The notes beneath the pieces were generated by a model. The model was not told the origin of the DNA. It made no database searches and worked only from the letters and a program-made list of their open reading frames with translations. Positions 8,127-20,115 of a DNA stretch of 64,000 nt are shown here, piece by piece. This stretch comes from Apiosordaria backusii (Eukaryota; Ascomycota; Sordariomycetes; Sordariales; Lasiosphaeriaceae). How positions within the stretch are numbered: position 1 is the stretch's first letter; the number at the start of each line of letters is the position of its first letter. The position numbers were made by a program, and so were the translations under genes. Location of the stretch: positions 4,836,001 through 4,900,000 of the forward strand of contig JAUKTV010000001.1 of the NCBI GenBank assembly GCA_030549205.1. Direction: 5' to 3'.

Positions 8127-11100
8127 TGTAAGAGTAGGTCAGATATGGGAACCTAGAACAGATAGCCACAGAGGCTGGTCGTGGTACATACATTAAAACA
8201 AAAATAATCTTTTGCAAACAAGATCCGTTGGAACTCTAGTTAAATTCCTATGTACATGCACAACTCCTCATCTACCTACCGTTCATCAATCTTGATACCT
8301 ATCTAACGTTTACCCTCCCGCAGCGACAATAGTACACGTGTAAAAGCAACCTTTGACGAGGCGGGACCATACCTACCTACCCTCGATTCCCCCGGGCCAT
8401 TTGTGTTGTGCCCTTTTCCCACCTCTCATGAGAAGTGCCGGAGTGCCGGAAATAGGTAAACGATATGTTTTATGAAAAGGGTATAATCTTCCGGGTTATG
8501 TGAGATATTATTCAGTAATAGGTACCACGTCGTCTAGGTAGAGGATGTTGTTTGTAATGGATTTACGTAAGGTAGGAAAGGTAAGGTGGTTTGGATGCTG
8601 TAGTTCCGGGAGCCGGCACGTTGGACTGGGTACCTACCTTACTTGGGTAGGTACTTGGGGGGTAGGTGTCGAGAGGATTATGGGGATGATTTTGGAGTTG
8701 ATGGGTATGACTAGGTGCTGAGTATAAAAGCAGATTCATGGGTTTTTGTTTAAACACTCAGTTTTATAGAAATAGTTGAATGGAAACAAACCTTTATTCG
8801 ACTGTTGGATGGTAACTCCTGTTACCTACTTTGGCTACATCCAATTACCTCGAGGTTCTTTTTCTATTTTAACAGCTACCGACCTTACCTAGGTATGTGG
8901 GATCAATCTGCAACTTTGCCCGTTCAGTTCATGTGGGTCTGTTATAAGAGAGGTGATTGAGTTGATCTATCTATCTGCTGGAAATAGGTAGGCATCGAGG
9001 GGATTTGATGTAGGTGTGGTATGTGAAGCGGATTAGAGGAGAGATAGAGGGAAAGGGGTTGAGCAGGGGGCGGTAAATATAGTGAACGAAGGAAGGGGGG
9101 AATATGAAGTTTATGTTTTGCCTGTCTGTCTGTTCGTTTGCTTGGAGGGTTTACTGGTAGGTCTGCATGTGCGTCAGTGATAGATCGGAAGCAAAGTGAG
9201 CTAGATGGTGGCTGTTTTGTTCACCGTGGTTTGGGTGTCCAGATATACGCTGGGATAATGTTTTAAGATCAGGATGAATGGTCTGTCTTTTTGGTCAGGT
9301 ATGTAATTGTGTACTGATTATGAGAGATGTCACAGTTAATCTCGCCAGTGAGAAGGTCTTCTACAATGCCGGACTTGGGACAGTTTGTCAGAGACATCGA
9401 GTTTGGGACGCTCCATATGTGATATTTGCTAGCAAGTGATGCGATGTTTGTGTTACTGTGATAAGAGATCACGAGCCAGTTCACACTTCCTCACGAGAGC
9501 CTCAGTCGGTTGTTGAGTTACGTATTAGTTTCGGAGACAAGAAAGCCACTCTCAAAACTGGTGGTTGTGGTAACATGAAACAAACCCGAAGTGGTATATT
9601 CCGACAGTTACACACAAATACTTTAGGAGAAAAAGGCGGCGTATCAGAACCAGTACCGAAAAAGGAGCAGGCGGCAGCCTGTGTGTGTCTGTGTGCCATC
9701 TTCGGTGCCCTTTGTGCCACCCTCCAGTCCCATTCGGTGCCTCCTCCCGTCATCTGGTCCTTCCGAACAAAGCTTGTTTTGTCTTGGCCACCACGGGAGC
9801 AAGAAGGTTGAGTGCTCACAGCTGTGATTTGGTGTTAGTAAAGAAGGGACAATAAATGTGCGCATGCATGTCAGCAGTGGTGTCTGTGCAGCGTCAGCGG
9901 CGCATCGGACGAAGATGCTGTGAGACGAAGCTTTTGGTTTTCTGGGTCCGTCGTATATTTTACACTTGATAGTTGATTTTGAGTGAGCATGAGGTTGCAG
10001 TTCCAGACTGATTTTCATCCGACATTGACGTTCTTATCAGTGACGCCATTGAGAAACAATGGCAATGGATGGAATCCGGTTGGCTGGCTGTCCAAACTGA
10101 TCAAATTGATTATCGGCACTCAATAGGGCTTGGCAAGAGAGACCCCTGTCTTTGCCTGCATATCGAAGGCCTGTGAAACGCAGACCTTCAATTGGGATTT
10201 ATTTTCTGATCCATGGTGCAAACTTTCCGAGTCGGGTTGAACAAGCGTGACGCTTCCTCTTAGGGCATACATGACGCTAATGCTGTGGAATCGGCACTAG
10301 TCTCTTCTTCCTTTGTCAGTGAGACCGCTTTCAGGGTTTTCTTCCAATGGAAAACCACGAGTTCTTGGCTTAGCTAAGGCTTATTGGAAGCAGCACACAT
10401 GGTGGAGGCAGTGCAAGAGTTCCATTGATCCGCAAACGCTACTCGGGACGAGGACGCGGGGAAGATGGAGTTCACTGATGAGAGAAATGGAAGTTACACT
10501 ACATAGCAGATTAATCCCGCCCTTCTGTTGCATCTGTACCAGACAATCTCACAATCTGGCAGTGTTGGCTGCCCTCACGTTTTGTTCGTCGCCCCCACGT
10601 GTCGCTGAGAGCCTGCTGCCCAAGCGCAAAGGTGGATCCTTGACCAGGGTCGAAGTCTGGACCCACGCCTCAGTGCTCACCAACACCCGGCTAAGTGGCT
10701 TGGCAACCGTCCCTCGGATCTTGGACTTTCTTGATCTTTCCTTGGCACTCGACATCGTTGGTTTAAGTGGTCCAGCACAGCGCCCCCTGGAGAACCCAAG
10801 TCGTTTCCGTCTGCCGCTTGACGCTTAACTGAACCTCACTTCCAGATTGTTATCAGGAGCTTCCAGTTGACATTGACAAGAAGGTCCTTATCTACTATCG
10901 ACTCGCTCTGCTGCTCCCTCTCAAGTTTCTTGACCGACCCTGCCGGTGCTGCTCACCGCCCAAATCCCACTTTGAGCTGGCGCCTTCAAGGTTACTGCGC
11001 TGTCGCAACCCGCGGAGTTTCGAACTCTTCCTCCTTGCAACCAACCTTCCGCCTGCGCGTCCGCGATCAACTACCACCTACCTCATTCGCAGGGCATTTA

Positions 11101-11179
11101 TCACCGTCAACCTCATACGACGTTGCTGCCCACCCGCCTGGCTACTTCTCCCACTGCCCACTTCCTTCTCGAGGTCGTC

Positions 11180-11212
11180 ATGTTGGTCAACCGTGTCAAT
11201 AAACGTGGTTAG
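11180..11212 (+). other. Candidate 10-codon upstream ORF in the TRK leader
   Basis: An ATG at 11180 opens ten codons (MLVNRVNKRG) ending in TAG at 11210-11212, about 270 bases before the TRK start. Whether it is in the mature mRNA depends on the unknown transcription start and on possible leader introns. It is recorded as a possible translational control element only. Confidence 0.2.
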
Positions 11213-11484
11213 TTCCTGCTTGCAGGAAGCCGCACGACTTCTCCTCGAGAGGTAATTTCGACCGTCTCTCCCGCACAGTCGACTTGAGTGTTCCACTCTC
11301 GTCCTACTGTGATCTCGACCTCATATTTTGATCCATCATATACCGAAAACACCAAGAAACCTACCGTAGCCATCACCTACCAACTCTATCCTCCCGACCT
11401 ACTTCTCCGTCCACAGCATCTTTAATACCCATTGCTGCATTGCTGCCTTCAAGTCCCAACAGGATACTGCCAATTTCTTTCACC

Positions 11485-14336
11485 ATGGAGCGCTTCAAGC
11501 AAATCGTCTATTCCATACCCCTCGCCCTCTGGAACTTCATATTTCCCAGGGGGAAGGGCTTCAGTTTCCTGAGATATCACTGTAGGTTGCTATACATTCG
11601 CCTATTGCTAACATGGTGCTGACCACATTGGCAGACTATTGGATTATATCCCTTGCGCTTTGCGGTTCCGTTCTCGTTTATGGAGCCGGTCTCTATAGCG
11701 GCGGTCCTGCAAGGATAGCATATATCGATGCTCTCTTCTTTACCAGCGGCTCCAGCACCCAGGCCGGCCTGAACACGGTGGACATCAACCTTTTGAACAC
11801 CTTTCAGCAAGTCATTCTTTACCTGTGGCCAATGATGGCAAACCCCATCACGGTCAATTCGTTCGTTGTGTTCCTCCGTCTCTACTGGTTCGAAAAGAAG
11901 TTCCAGCACATTGCTCAAGAAGCCCGCCACAAAAGGGTCACCCTCTCGAAATCGTTTACCAAGTCGCGGACTAAGGCGAAGCAACAGGACGGCGACGTCG
12001 AAAAGGGTGTCAACGGCAGGAAGATTACGGTTATGCTCAACGGTAAAAAGTCGCGTATTAACAATGATGGGACCCTGTTGGCCGATGTTAAGCTTAAGCG
12101 ACGGCACGGTCTCGGTCTCACCACGGCAAATCGGACTGCTACGGATGGCGCTTTGGATGGTCCCTCGGATAACACAGATCAACACACCGGCCCAGCTGTC
12201 GCATCGTCTCTTACAGAACCGCGGAGACCGGCCCTCAAGTTTGCACACACGGTCACGAAGAGCGATGGGCTGGGCGAGGATTTCCTCAAGCTCCCACGCA
12301 TGCGGTCTGACGAAGAGCATATTGCCATCGTGGAACGACAGAAGAAGGGAGATGACGAAGTGCTGCGAATCCCCAACCCGAGAGACGTAGAACGCGGCTT
12401 GGGTCCCAAGCGTGTTCAGGCTGGAGACAATGATGACTCCGAGTTGCTATCGCCCCGTGCCGGGGCTTTCAATTTGGACGGAGAGTCCCAGACGCCAGCA
12501 GCCGACGGCCGCCATCCGGCAATCACTATTGAGGAGCCTGATCGTCGCAAGCTGCAGGAAACCGACTCGGAAGATTTTTTGGATGATGCCAGAGCCGCTG
12601 CCCGTACTTTTGACTTTTTGAAGCCGAAATTTCCTCTGTCTTGGAGCCGGAACAAGAAGAACACGGAGAAGGAAGCGGTCAACGCTGGCCCTTCCCAGAA
12701 CAAGCGCCGCCAGTCACTGCAGACGCTGCGAACCGCCTTCTCCCATAACAAGGCTGAAGGCACGCCGTATCTGAGCTGGGAGCCTACCGTTGGCCGCAAC
12801 TCTGTTTTCCCCGACCTATCCGAAGAGCAGCGTGAAGAGCTTGGAGGTATTGAGTACAGGTCTCTGAAAACGCTTGCTTTGGTCTTGACCACCTACTTCT
12901 GGGGCTACTCGATCATGGGTGTGGTAGGACTCTTGCCGTGGATCCTGAACATGAACGAATGGGGGCAAGTTGTCGATAAAGCCGGCCAAAGCAGAGTGTG
13001 GTGGAGTTTCTTCACTTCGCAGTCAGCCTTTATGGACTTGGGTTTCACCTTGACGCCGGACAGCATGAACTCATTCAGCACAGCCACGTGGCCACTTCTT
13101 TTGATGAGTTTTCTGATCGTCATTGGCAACACTGGGTTTCCCATCATGTTGCGCTTCATGATCTGGCTATTCTCGAACCTCGTACCCAAGGACACTGGTT
13201 TGTATGAGGAGCTACGATTTCTGCTTGACCACCCCCGTCGTTGTTTCACGCTCCTGTTCCCCTCCACAGCCACCTGGTGGCTACTGGGATTTCTTGTCCT
13301 TCTCAACGGCCTTGACGTGATGTTCTTTATCGTCTTGGATGTAGGTGTCCCCCCCTTAGAGTGAAAAAAGTCAGGTGCGCTAACCCTCAAATAGCTTGGT
13401 GGAAACGGTCCCGTACCACTGATGTCCGACGGCCAGAAAGTTCTTAATGGCATTTTCGAAGCAGCGTCGACGAGAACGGCCGGATTCTCCTGTGTGAATC
13501 TCTCCCAACTTCACCCCGCTGTCCAGGTGTCCTACATGATCATGATGTACATTTCGGTCTTTCCCATCGCCATATCGGTCCGTAGGACGAATGTATACGA
13601 GGAGAATGCACTGGGAATCTACAGCAAGCACGACGAAGAGGGCGATTCCAAGAGCAGCGGCGAGTGGTCACACGTTGGCTCCCATGCCCGGCGTCAGCTC
13701 TCGTTCGATTTGCCTTTTATTGCCATAGGGTTCTTTATTCTGGCCATCACGGAAGGTTCACGCATTATGAATGCCGAAGATGCTGCCAATGGCTTTACCA
13801 TGTTTGCTATTCTCTTCGAGGTCATCAGCGCTTATGGCACAGTCGGCATGAGCTTGGGGTACTCGCCAATCAGCGCATCGCTTTCGGCCGAGTTTTCGGT
13901 GGTTGGAAAGCTGGTCATTATTTGCTTGATGTTGCGTGGCAGACACCGTGGTCTCCCGTACGGCCTCGACAGAGCCATTCTTCTGCCCAGCGAAGCACTC
14001 AATGCGAAGGACGCAGTGGCTGCAGATGTGGACGGCAGATTGGCCAGGCAGTACTCTCGCATGTCTGTGGCAACGCACCTGAGCGACACGACACACAACC
14101 AGAGCCGCGCGGTACACTTTTTGGCTGCCATCTTGCACCCAGGGCCTGCTATGCCGCCCGAGCCACCGATGGAGGTTATTCATAGGAGATCGACCGATCC
14201 TGGCTCGGACGCGGAGCCTAGCCTCGCGATGAGGATCACCTCTCGACGTACGGAGCCTGGTGTTGTGCGGCGGTCAGTAGTTAGTCACTTGTTTTCGCCC
14301 AGACCTAGGACTGCCGGGGGGCATGACGATGACTGA
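11485..14336 (+). CDS. TRK1: TRK-type plasma-membrane potassium transporter
   Basis: High-affinity K+ uptake protein of the fungal TRK/HKT family. Three exons, 11485-11581, 11635-13340 and 13395-14336, with introns carrying CTAAC branch points, give 914 aa; the start is in CACCATGG. Four membrane-pore-membrane units are visible. Their filter regions are TSGSSTQAGLNTVDI, SAFMDLGFTLTPDS, EAASTRTAGFSCVNLS and EVISAYGTVGMSLGYSP, each with the conserved glycine (AGL, LGF, AGF, VGM). A long hydrophilic loop (residues about 115-450) separates unit 1 from unit 2, as in yeast Trk1. The first membrane segment contains DALFFTSG and the second PITVNSFVVFLRLYWFEKKFQ. After the last pore comes the basic RGRHRGLPYGLDRAI element, followed by a variable cytosolic tail. 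Confidence 0.95.
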
Positions 14337-15985
14337 TTAAACTCTGGTTGTCTCTGGCTTTTGCTTTGAGAGTTGAGAAGCATGGCGTTTGTTTACAGGG
14401 CGGGCAACCGATGGGTTCGTTTTCGTTTTTCATATATACCCCCATTTCCCCGATCTCAGCATAGCAAAGGGCTCTACTCTAGATAAGTTTGGCGGCTACG
14501 TGTGTTTTTCTCTATTCTTCTTCTTGTTCTCTGTCTTGTTTTTGTTGCTTCTTGTTGATGGTGGTGTTTAGGTTTCGAGGCGTTATATGTTACAAGGAAC
14601 ACGTTATGACAGTGACGTGAGTGCATGGCATGGCATGGTGTTTTGGCATTACTTTTTTTTGGTATCAGTTTCAAAGCATGATCGATGAAAGGGACATACG
14701 GTTGTCACCTAGGAAAGGCAAGGTTTCAAAAATGGTGACATGGGAGGGGAGTCTCTCTTCTCTCTTAGGAGAGGGAGAGAGATTACGAGTACATAGGGAT
14801 GGGGAGGAGTCGAATACAGGCACGGCATCTATCACGTCATGTATCGGGTAATATTATGTAGATTTAATACACAAGCCGCCGCTAGCAGGCAGGCGGAATT
14901 AGATGGGATTTATTTGTGTTTATTTGGAAAGATGTGCGTAGTAGGTAGGTGGTGTCAGGCCTGACTGGGTCTGTGGCTTGGTCGGGGTCCGTCCGTCTGG
15001 AGGGACGAAAGAAACGGGACATGGAGGAGAAGAGCCTCGGATCTGGACGAGGGTTACGGGGAATGGGTGGCGGGAAGGGAAACAAGAGGGCGGTTGAGTG
15101 AGGGGTTTATTTATTGGCTTGTTTAAGCTAAGCTTACTTTGAGGCTCAAGGGTGTTTTGACTACATGCGTGAGTGGGGAAGACAACCACGGGCTTGTGGT
15201 TCGTGAGTTGTAACTTGATACGGATAGGAGATGTGAGCTGAAACGGCTTCCGTACCTATATTTTTGTGGCGATGGCGATGATGAGAACTACTTTCATGTA
15301 GCAGCTCAGCCCCGTCGCTTCTAACACCGAGTTCCGGACCGAACGAGTATCGTCCCCAGGTTCAAGTGACACCTTCGGATCTGGAGGACCGAAGAATGGG
15401 ATATGTACCAATAAAACGGAAGAATAGCGGAAAGGAAGTCAAGTGTTTGTAGCTTGATCCCTTCCTTTCGTTCAAAAACATATCGGTTCTAGCTAGAATC
15501 GGGGCCTGAAAAACATCGGTAGATACTTACCTAATTATATGTTACTTGGCATGTTCAACATGCGGAGTGAGTGAGTGCCTTGGACTTTTCTACTCATTGA
15601 AACACGAATAGAAGACGCGAGCTGAAATCTGGGTTATTTTACGTCCACTTGAATCATGTAGCTTTATTTACAACGCCACAGTCACGGTAAACAAGCAGAT
15701 GCCATTTTTAGACATTTAGCTATGTATCTGTTCTACAATAGTAGTGTCATATAAAACAGGTCAACGGCAACTGTCTATATCCTCCTCTTCGGAGTAAGCA
15801 ATCCCAACCAAACCCAAACCAAGCCAAACCCAACGCCAATTTTGATGTAATGCTCTGTTCAGTCTTCTTGTCCATCCAAAAATTACAATCTAATACACCT
15901 GTCCCTGCTCGCTAAAAGTCTCAAAAAGAAAAAGCGAAAAAGCCACCACTGCTATGATGACCACCCAAACCCCAGTCGTCTATAA
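14337..15985. other. 1.65-kb convergent intergenic region, TRK / SSL2
   Basis: Both neighbours end towards this stretch, so it should hold two 3' UTRs and terminators. It contains T-rich tracts just after TRK (14500-14560) and an A/T-richer segment before the SSL2 end (15590-15980). The frames are short and unrecognised. No RNA gene was detected. Confidence 0.4.
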
Positions 15986-18562
15986 CTATCTCGTAGACTT
16001 GATCTTCTCCTTCTCCCTCTGAATCTTTTTAAAGAAGGAATTCTGCCCTCCCGCCTCCGCCTTCTTCCCCGCCGCACCTTTACCCTTCAGCCCCTTGTTC
16101 GCGGCTTTGTTCTGCTCAATGTACGCCATATCCTGCCCTCCGCTCAGCTCTCCCAGTGTACCCGCCGTTCTTCTAACCCCGTTCCCGATCTTCTTCCTCC
16201 CTCCAGCAGGAGCTCGCCGACCGGAGGGTTTCCCAAAGAGATCATCAGTCTCGGCGTCTTGTTCGTAGCCCTTTTCATTATCCACCAACGTTCTTTGTAG
16301 AAGCTCACGACGCTCCTGGGGTGTGGCAAAGGCAAGATCGGGGGTGTCGTTGATGTTAGCTAACTGGGTGATGACCTTGAAGGCGTACCCCTGATCGACG
16401 AGGAAGGCTTGACGCTTGGAGGAATAGTACATCTCTTGTGTGTCTTTGGAGACAAGACTGTAGAAAAAGGCGTTGAAGCCCTCATCGTTACGGCGCTTGG
16501 CTCGGAGGATACGACCGAGACGCTGGGCTTCTTGGCGACGGGAGCCAAAGTGGGAGGATATCTGGATGAGACAGGTTGCTTCTGGCAGATCGAGGGACGT
16601 GTCGCCAATTTTGGAGAGGAATAATGTGTTGACTTCAGGGTTGTGCTGGAAGTTTTCGAGGACTTGCATTCTTTCTGCTTGCCCTGTGCCGCCATAGATG
16701 AAGACCTTTTTGAGTTTCAACGCGTATTGTCTAAGCGAGTAGAGCTCGTCCGAAAAGACAATGATCTTGTCGCCGCGGGCTTCGTGGTAGTTAATTAGGT
16801 ATTGGCAGGCTTGGAATTTCCTCGGGTTCATGGCGTAGAGGGTGCGCTTCATGTGGGAGTTTGCGCGAAGGTATTCATCGTAAAATTCTGGAGGCATGGA
16901 GCACCATACTTCTGCGCATTGGACCTTGGCGATGTGGCCTTGTTGGGAGAGTTCCATCCAGTTTGCTTCGTACAGCTTGGGCCCGATGAGGAAGTTGAGA
17001 TGGGAGATCTTGTCGTCCTCACGGAGAAGGGTGGCGGTAAGACCAAGTTTGGAGTGGGATTTGATAGACGAGATGACGCGGCGGAAGACATCGGCGGGGA
17101 CGACGTGGACTTCGTCGAGAAGCATCAGGCCCCATTCTCGGCCACGGAGGAAGTCCATCATCTTTTTGGAGTCGTGAGACCGTTCCCTGGAGTTAGTTAC
17201 CATAGAGTACGTGGTGACGATAATACCAGTACTCCCAGAAAACTTGGTCTTGCTGTCGGCTGTGAAGACGGCAATGTCGTCTGGATTAATGTTGGACCAC
17301 TTGAGGAACTCCTGGCGCCACTGAACGACCGACATAGAACTCGTGCAGAGGACGATAACACCCTTCTTGATGGTACAAGCAGCCGTGATACCCACCAAGG
17401 TTTTGCCCGCTCCGCAAGGCAGGACGATAATACCGCTCTTCGCTCTACCGTTACCGAACATCTTGCTCAGACTCTTCTCCTGGTATGGCCGGATCTGAGT
17501 GTTCGGCCGGAGGTCAATCTCCAGGTTGGGGTTCACATTGTCGTTTCGGAAGTCGTACTCTTCGAGAATGGGGAAGCCGATCTCGAGGCACTGTTTCTGT
17601 ACCGTTTCGACCGAGGCGTCGGAGATCTCAAAAGAGTGGACGGCTTCCTTCTCGTCATCGTCATCTTCTTCATTCAAGGCAGCAAAGACATCAGCCTCGG
17701 TGCCCGGCTGCCCTTGCTCGCCAGATTGGTTATTCCCCTGCTTCAGGTCGGCTTGATGGACGCCGGCAGCGTTTTTGGTGCCGGGAATAACCAAACCGGC
17801 CATGGTTGGCGCATAGCTGGTGGTGATTTCAGCAGTCCCAGAGATACGAGCTGCGCGGATTTGGGGATCTTGCAACAGCTGCTGCAGTAATTTTGTGTCG
17901 ACGCTCTCTACGAAGTACTTGTTGTTCTTAAGTACCAGCTTTACCTTGCCGTAACTCTGCGTACAGTTGCTAATAAAGCTGAGGATTCTGGGAGGCAGCG
18001 GTGTCTTCAAGAAGCGATCGAGCGTGTTTATGATATCCTGGGGTCTAAGACCGATGGACACAGCGGCATACAAGCTGTGTGTCGTGATGCGGTACTCGTG
18101 AAGCAAAGATGGACGCGACTTTGGCTCGGCAATGGTGATCAGAAAGTCTGTCGCCTGCTCCGACAGCGGACTGAAGCGCTCTAGCACGATGGTCCCGTCC
18201 GGCTCAATCCAGAGCGGGCGGTTCTGATGGTCGGGCTTGAGCTGGTAGTGGGAGTAGTCTCTCTTTTTGAAGTACTGGGAGGCGGCATCGTAGTTTCTTT
18301 GACTGGAGTCCTCACCGCCGTCCAATTGCTTGGAGGTGAGCGCCCACTTGTTAACAAACTGGTCTGCCTCTTTGGCGAGCATCTCCTCGCGCTGCTTCTG
18401 GACCTCGTCCACATCATCGTCCAACTCCTCGTCGTCTTCAGACATCATGGAGCTATCCAGACTGCGAGGCGTAGCGGGTCCTGGCGTTGAGAGCGCCGAG
18501 GTGCGACCAGCTTTGGCCGCGGCACCCTGCGCAGCAGGCGCAGCCTTTCTCTTTGGTGGCAT
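15986..18562 (-). CDS. SSL2: TFIIH 3'-5' DNA helicase/translocase Ssl2 (XPB/Rad25)
   Basis: ATP-dependent translocase of TFIIH needed for promoter opening by RNA polymerase II and for nucleotide excision repair. Single exon, 858 aa, normal for the family. Order of features: acidic N-terminus (MMSEDDEELDDDVDE); the XPB damage-recognition-like domain (PLWIEPDGTIVLERFSPLSEQATDFL); helicase motif I LPCGAGKTLVG; motif Ia CTSSMSVVQWRQEF; motif II DEVH in LMLLDEVHVVPA; motif III LGLTATLLREDD; the RED motif in LREDD; then the second RecA lobe with KIIVFSDELYSL, SKIGDTSLDLPEA and motif VI QRLGRILRAKR. The tail is basic and ends EKEKIKSTR. All key residues for ATP use are present. The start at 18562 gives the expected basic MPPKRKAAP N-terminus. 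It faces the CHY gene head-to-head. Confidence 0.97.
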   Translation of the reverse strand: MPPKRKAAPAAQGAAAKAGRTSALSTPGPATPRSLDSSMMSEDDEELDDDVDEVQKQREEMLAKEADQFVNKWALTSKQLDGGEDSSQRNYDAASQYFKKRDYSHYQLKPDHQNRPLWIEPDGTIVLERFSPLSEQATDFLITIAEPKSRPSLLHEYRITTHSLYAAVSIGLRPQDIINTLDRFLKTPLPPRILSFISNCTQSYGKVKLVLKNNKYFVESVDTKLLQQLLQDPQIRAARISGTAEITTSYAPTMAGLVIPGTKNAAGVHQADLKQGNNQSGEQGQPGTEADVFAALNEEDDDDEKEAVHSFEISDASVETVQKQCLEIGFPILEEYDFRNDNVNPNLEIDLRPNTQIRPYQEKSLSKMFGNGRAKSGIIVLPCGAGKTLVGITAACTIKKGVIVLCTSSMSVVQWRQEFLKWSNINPDDIAVFTADSKTKFSGSTGIIVTTYSMVTNSRERSHDSKKMMDFLRGREWGLMLLDEVHVVPADVFRRVISSIKSHSKLGLTATLLREDDKISHLNFLIGPKLYEANWMELSQQGHIAKVQCAEVWCSMPPEFYDEYLRANSHMKRTLYAMNPRKFQACQYLINYHEARGDKIIVFSDELYSLRQYALKLKKVFIYGGTGQAERMQVLENFQHNPEVNTLFLSKIGDTSLDLPEATCLIQISSHFGSRRQEAQRLGRILRAKRRNDEGFNAFFYSLVSKDTQEMYYSSKRQAFLVDQGYAFKVITQLANINDTPDLAFATPQERRELLQRTLVDNEKGYEQDAETDDLFGKPSGRRAPAGGRKKIGNGVRRTAGTLGELSGGQDMAYIEQNKAANKGLKGKGAAGKKAEAGGQNSFFKKIQREKEKIKSTR

Positions 18563-19369
18563 CCTGACTACCTGTCCCTTCTGTATCTTTTGCTTGCCAA
18601 TTTATTTTTATCGGCGCGGGCGCGGCGAAGTTGTCGCAAACAAACGCCGGGCGATCTGATCAAGAGTGGTGGCAATTGGGTGACAGGAAGAAGTTGGAAG
18701 TCGGTCACAGAGTTGAAACGGTGCTCTGATATCGTTGGCTGCGGGTCGTTGCCTGTTGGTTGACTAATCCAAGGGTGTGCCTTGCGCCCCACAGTGTGCG
18801 CTCTTTCTGGGGGCCTCCACGTGCACGGTGCTGCTTCCGCCGACCGCCGGTACCTTTCACCCACTTTCCGGGTACCTTTCACTGCCTCCAAGAGAGGTCT
18901 CTTCACAAACCACCAACCGACCAACAGCTACAGCTACACACCAACACCCTTCTAGAATTCTACCCCGTTGGTTCCAGGCTCGATCTCCTTATGCAAAGTT
19001 CCTGGAGTGCATCCGGTACAGTTCACGTAATCAAAGGTACATGTCCCCACACCTTGACAAACCCATGGAAATGCCAAGCTTTCCGTCCTTACCACACAGC
19101 CGGCCCCACCCACCGCTTTGACCAACGCCCCCCACTACAACATCACCATGAGGCTCCGAGTCAACAACGGACTTTAGAGATACAAATCCTACGCCCAACG
19201 CCGATAGTTCTCGACTCATCGACCACGGAATAGCCAATCCGTATCTCCGACCCCTGCCCACCATCCGATCACACTTCGGCATCAAACAACCAACACCAAG
19301 ATCACCACCACCAACAAACCTATTCCAGAGCTACCACCACCACCACCATACCCCCCAGAAAGTCACACA
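18563..19369. other. Divergent promoter region, SSL2 / CHY zinc-finger gene
   Basis: 807 bases between two divergent starts. It contains a CACGTG E-box at 18818-18823 and a duplicated GGTACCTTTCAC word near 18850-18883. A long CA/CCA-rich stretch (about 19130-19350) probably forms the leader of the CHY gene. The frames here (18760-19233 and others) look like shadows of this skewed composition. Confidence 0.4.
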
Positions 19370-19819
19370 ATGTGGTACGTACATCTCATTTCCCCCTCTC
19401 TCCAACCTTCCAACTCTACCCCCCCTACCCATCACTAACCCCCCCTCCCTAGTAAACACATCCTAAACGCCCAAGTCTCCATCCGCTCCCCCTGCTGCAG
19501 GAAATGGTTCGACTGCGTAGACTGCCATGCCGAATCCCAAACCCACCCCCTCCTCCAGTCCTTCGAGATGATCTTTGCCTGCAAAAAGTGCAAGAAATGC
19601 TTCCGCAAGGACGTCAAAGAGTTCGAAGAAGCAGACGAGTACTGCCCCCACTGCGACAACCACTTCGTCCTCGACGCGATAACCCCCAAGGCGGCCATCA
19701 CCGTCGAGGCCGACGACGTCCGCGTAGACGCGAGGATGCTCAAGGACGAAAGAGTGGCGGCCAAAAAGGACAGGCCGACGGTTTTTGATCCCGATGCTGA
19801 TGTTGATAAGCTTGGTTAG
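19370..19819 (+). CDS. CHY-type zinc-finger protein, possibly Hot13-like
   Basis: Two exons: a 5-nt first exon (19370-19374, ATGTG) and 19453-19819, joined across GTACGT..CTAG; product 123 aa. It begins MCKHILNAQV, so the first Cys-x-His pair of the zinc cluster follows directly after the start. Visible zinc ligands are C2/H4, then CC in RSPCCRKW, CVDCH, CKKCKKC and YCPHCDNHF, the CHY-finger layout. The C-terminal 45 residues are charged. Small stand-alone CHY proteins include yeast Hot13, an intermembrane-space protein that helps recycle Mia40; others are of unknown role, so the link to Hot13 is tentative. The exon-2 frame alone has no upstream ATG before the zinc ligands, which supports the micro first exon. 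A TGTATATA motif lies 35 bases after the stop. Confidence 0.8.
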
Positions 19820-19854
19820 GGATACAAAAAAAAGGGGGGGGGGATGGGAGAGAG

Positions 19855-19862
19855 TGTATATA
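19855..19862 (+). promoter_or_regulatory. PUF3-type motif TGTATATA in the 3' flank of the CHY gene
   Basis: Exact match to UGUANAUA, 35 bases past the stop codon and so probably in the 3' UTR. A single 8-mer in AT-rich DNA can arise by chance, so it is only suggestive, but it would suit a mitochondrial role for the CHY protein. Confidence 0.3.
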
Positions 19863-20115
19863 GGAGGAGTGGCATATGAAAAAAAGCGAGCGAGATTGAA
19901 ATTTACGATACCCATACGAGAGAGAGAAAACAAAACTTGAACACTTGAACAAACGTCTTTGGTTGTACCATGTTGACATTCATCGCGAGCTGCAAAATGG
20001 TGGTCTTATCATACATTTGAATTTCCCTTTCCGGCCCGCTCGCTTTTGCTCTAAAAGCCACGCGCCAGCCCATTCGTTATTTGTCTATCTCTACCCCCCC
20101 CTTATCATTCTCCGC

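Larger units (their letters stand above)
7978..11484. other. 3.5-kb intergenic region between PPR and TRK genes
   Basis: Holds the 3' end of the PPR transcript with its repeat array, then AT-richer DNA with scattered AGGTACCTACC-like words common in Sordariomycete intergenic DNA (about 8270-8900), then the long upstream region of the TRK gene. Frames at 9458-9811 and 10313-10828 open with non-ATG codons and match nothing I recognise. The last 600 bases before the TRK start become pyrimidine-rich (CTCTATCCTCCCGACC) and probably form its leader; a 10-codon ATG frame at 11180-11212 could be an upstream ORF. No tRNA-like or transposon structure was seen. Confidence 0.45.

Noticed and set aside
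10313..10828. 171-codon frame upstream of TRK
   Set aside because: Begins with a non-ATG codon, resembles no known family and sits in promoter/leader sequence.
16802..17890. 362-codon plus-strand frame
   Set aside because: Antisense to the helicase core of SSL2, which is unambiguous; a codon-bias shadow.
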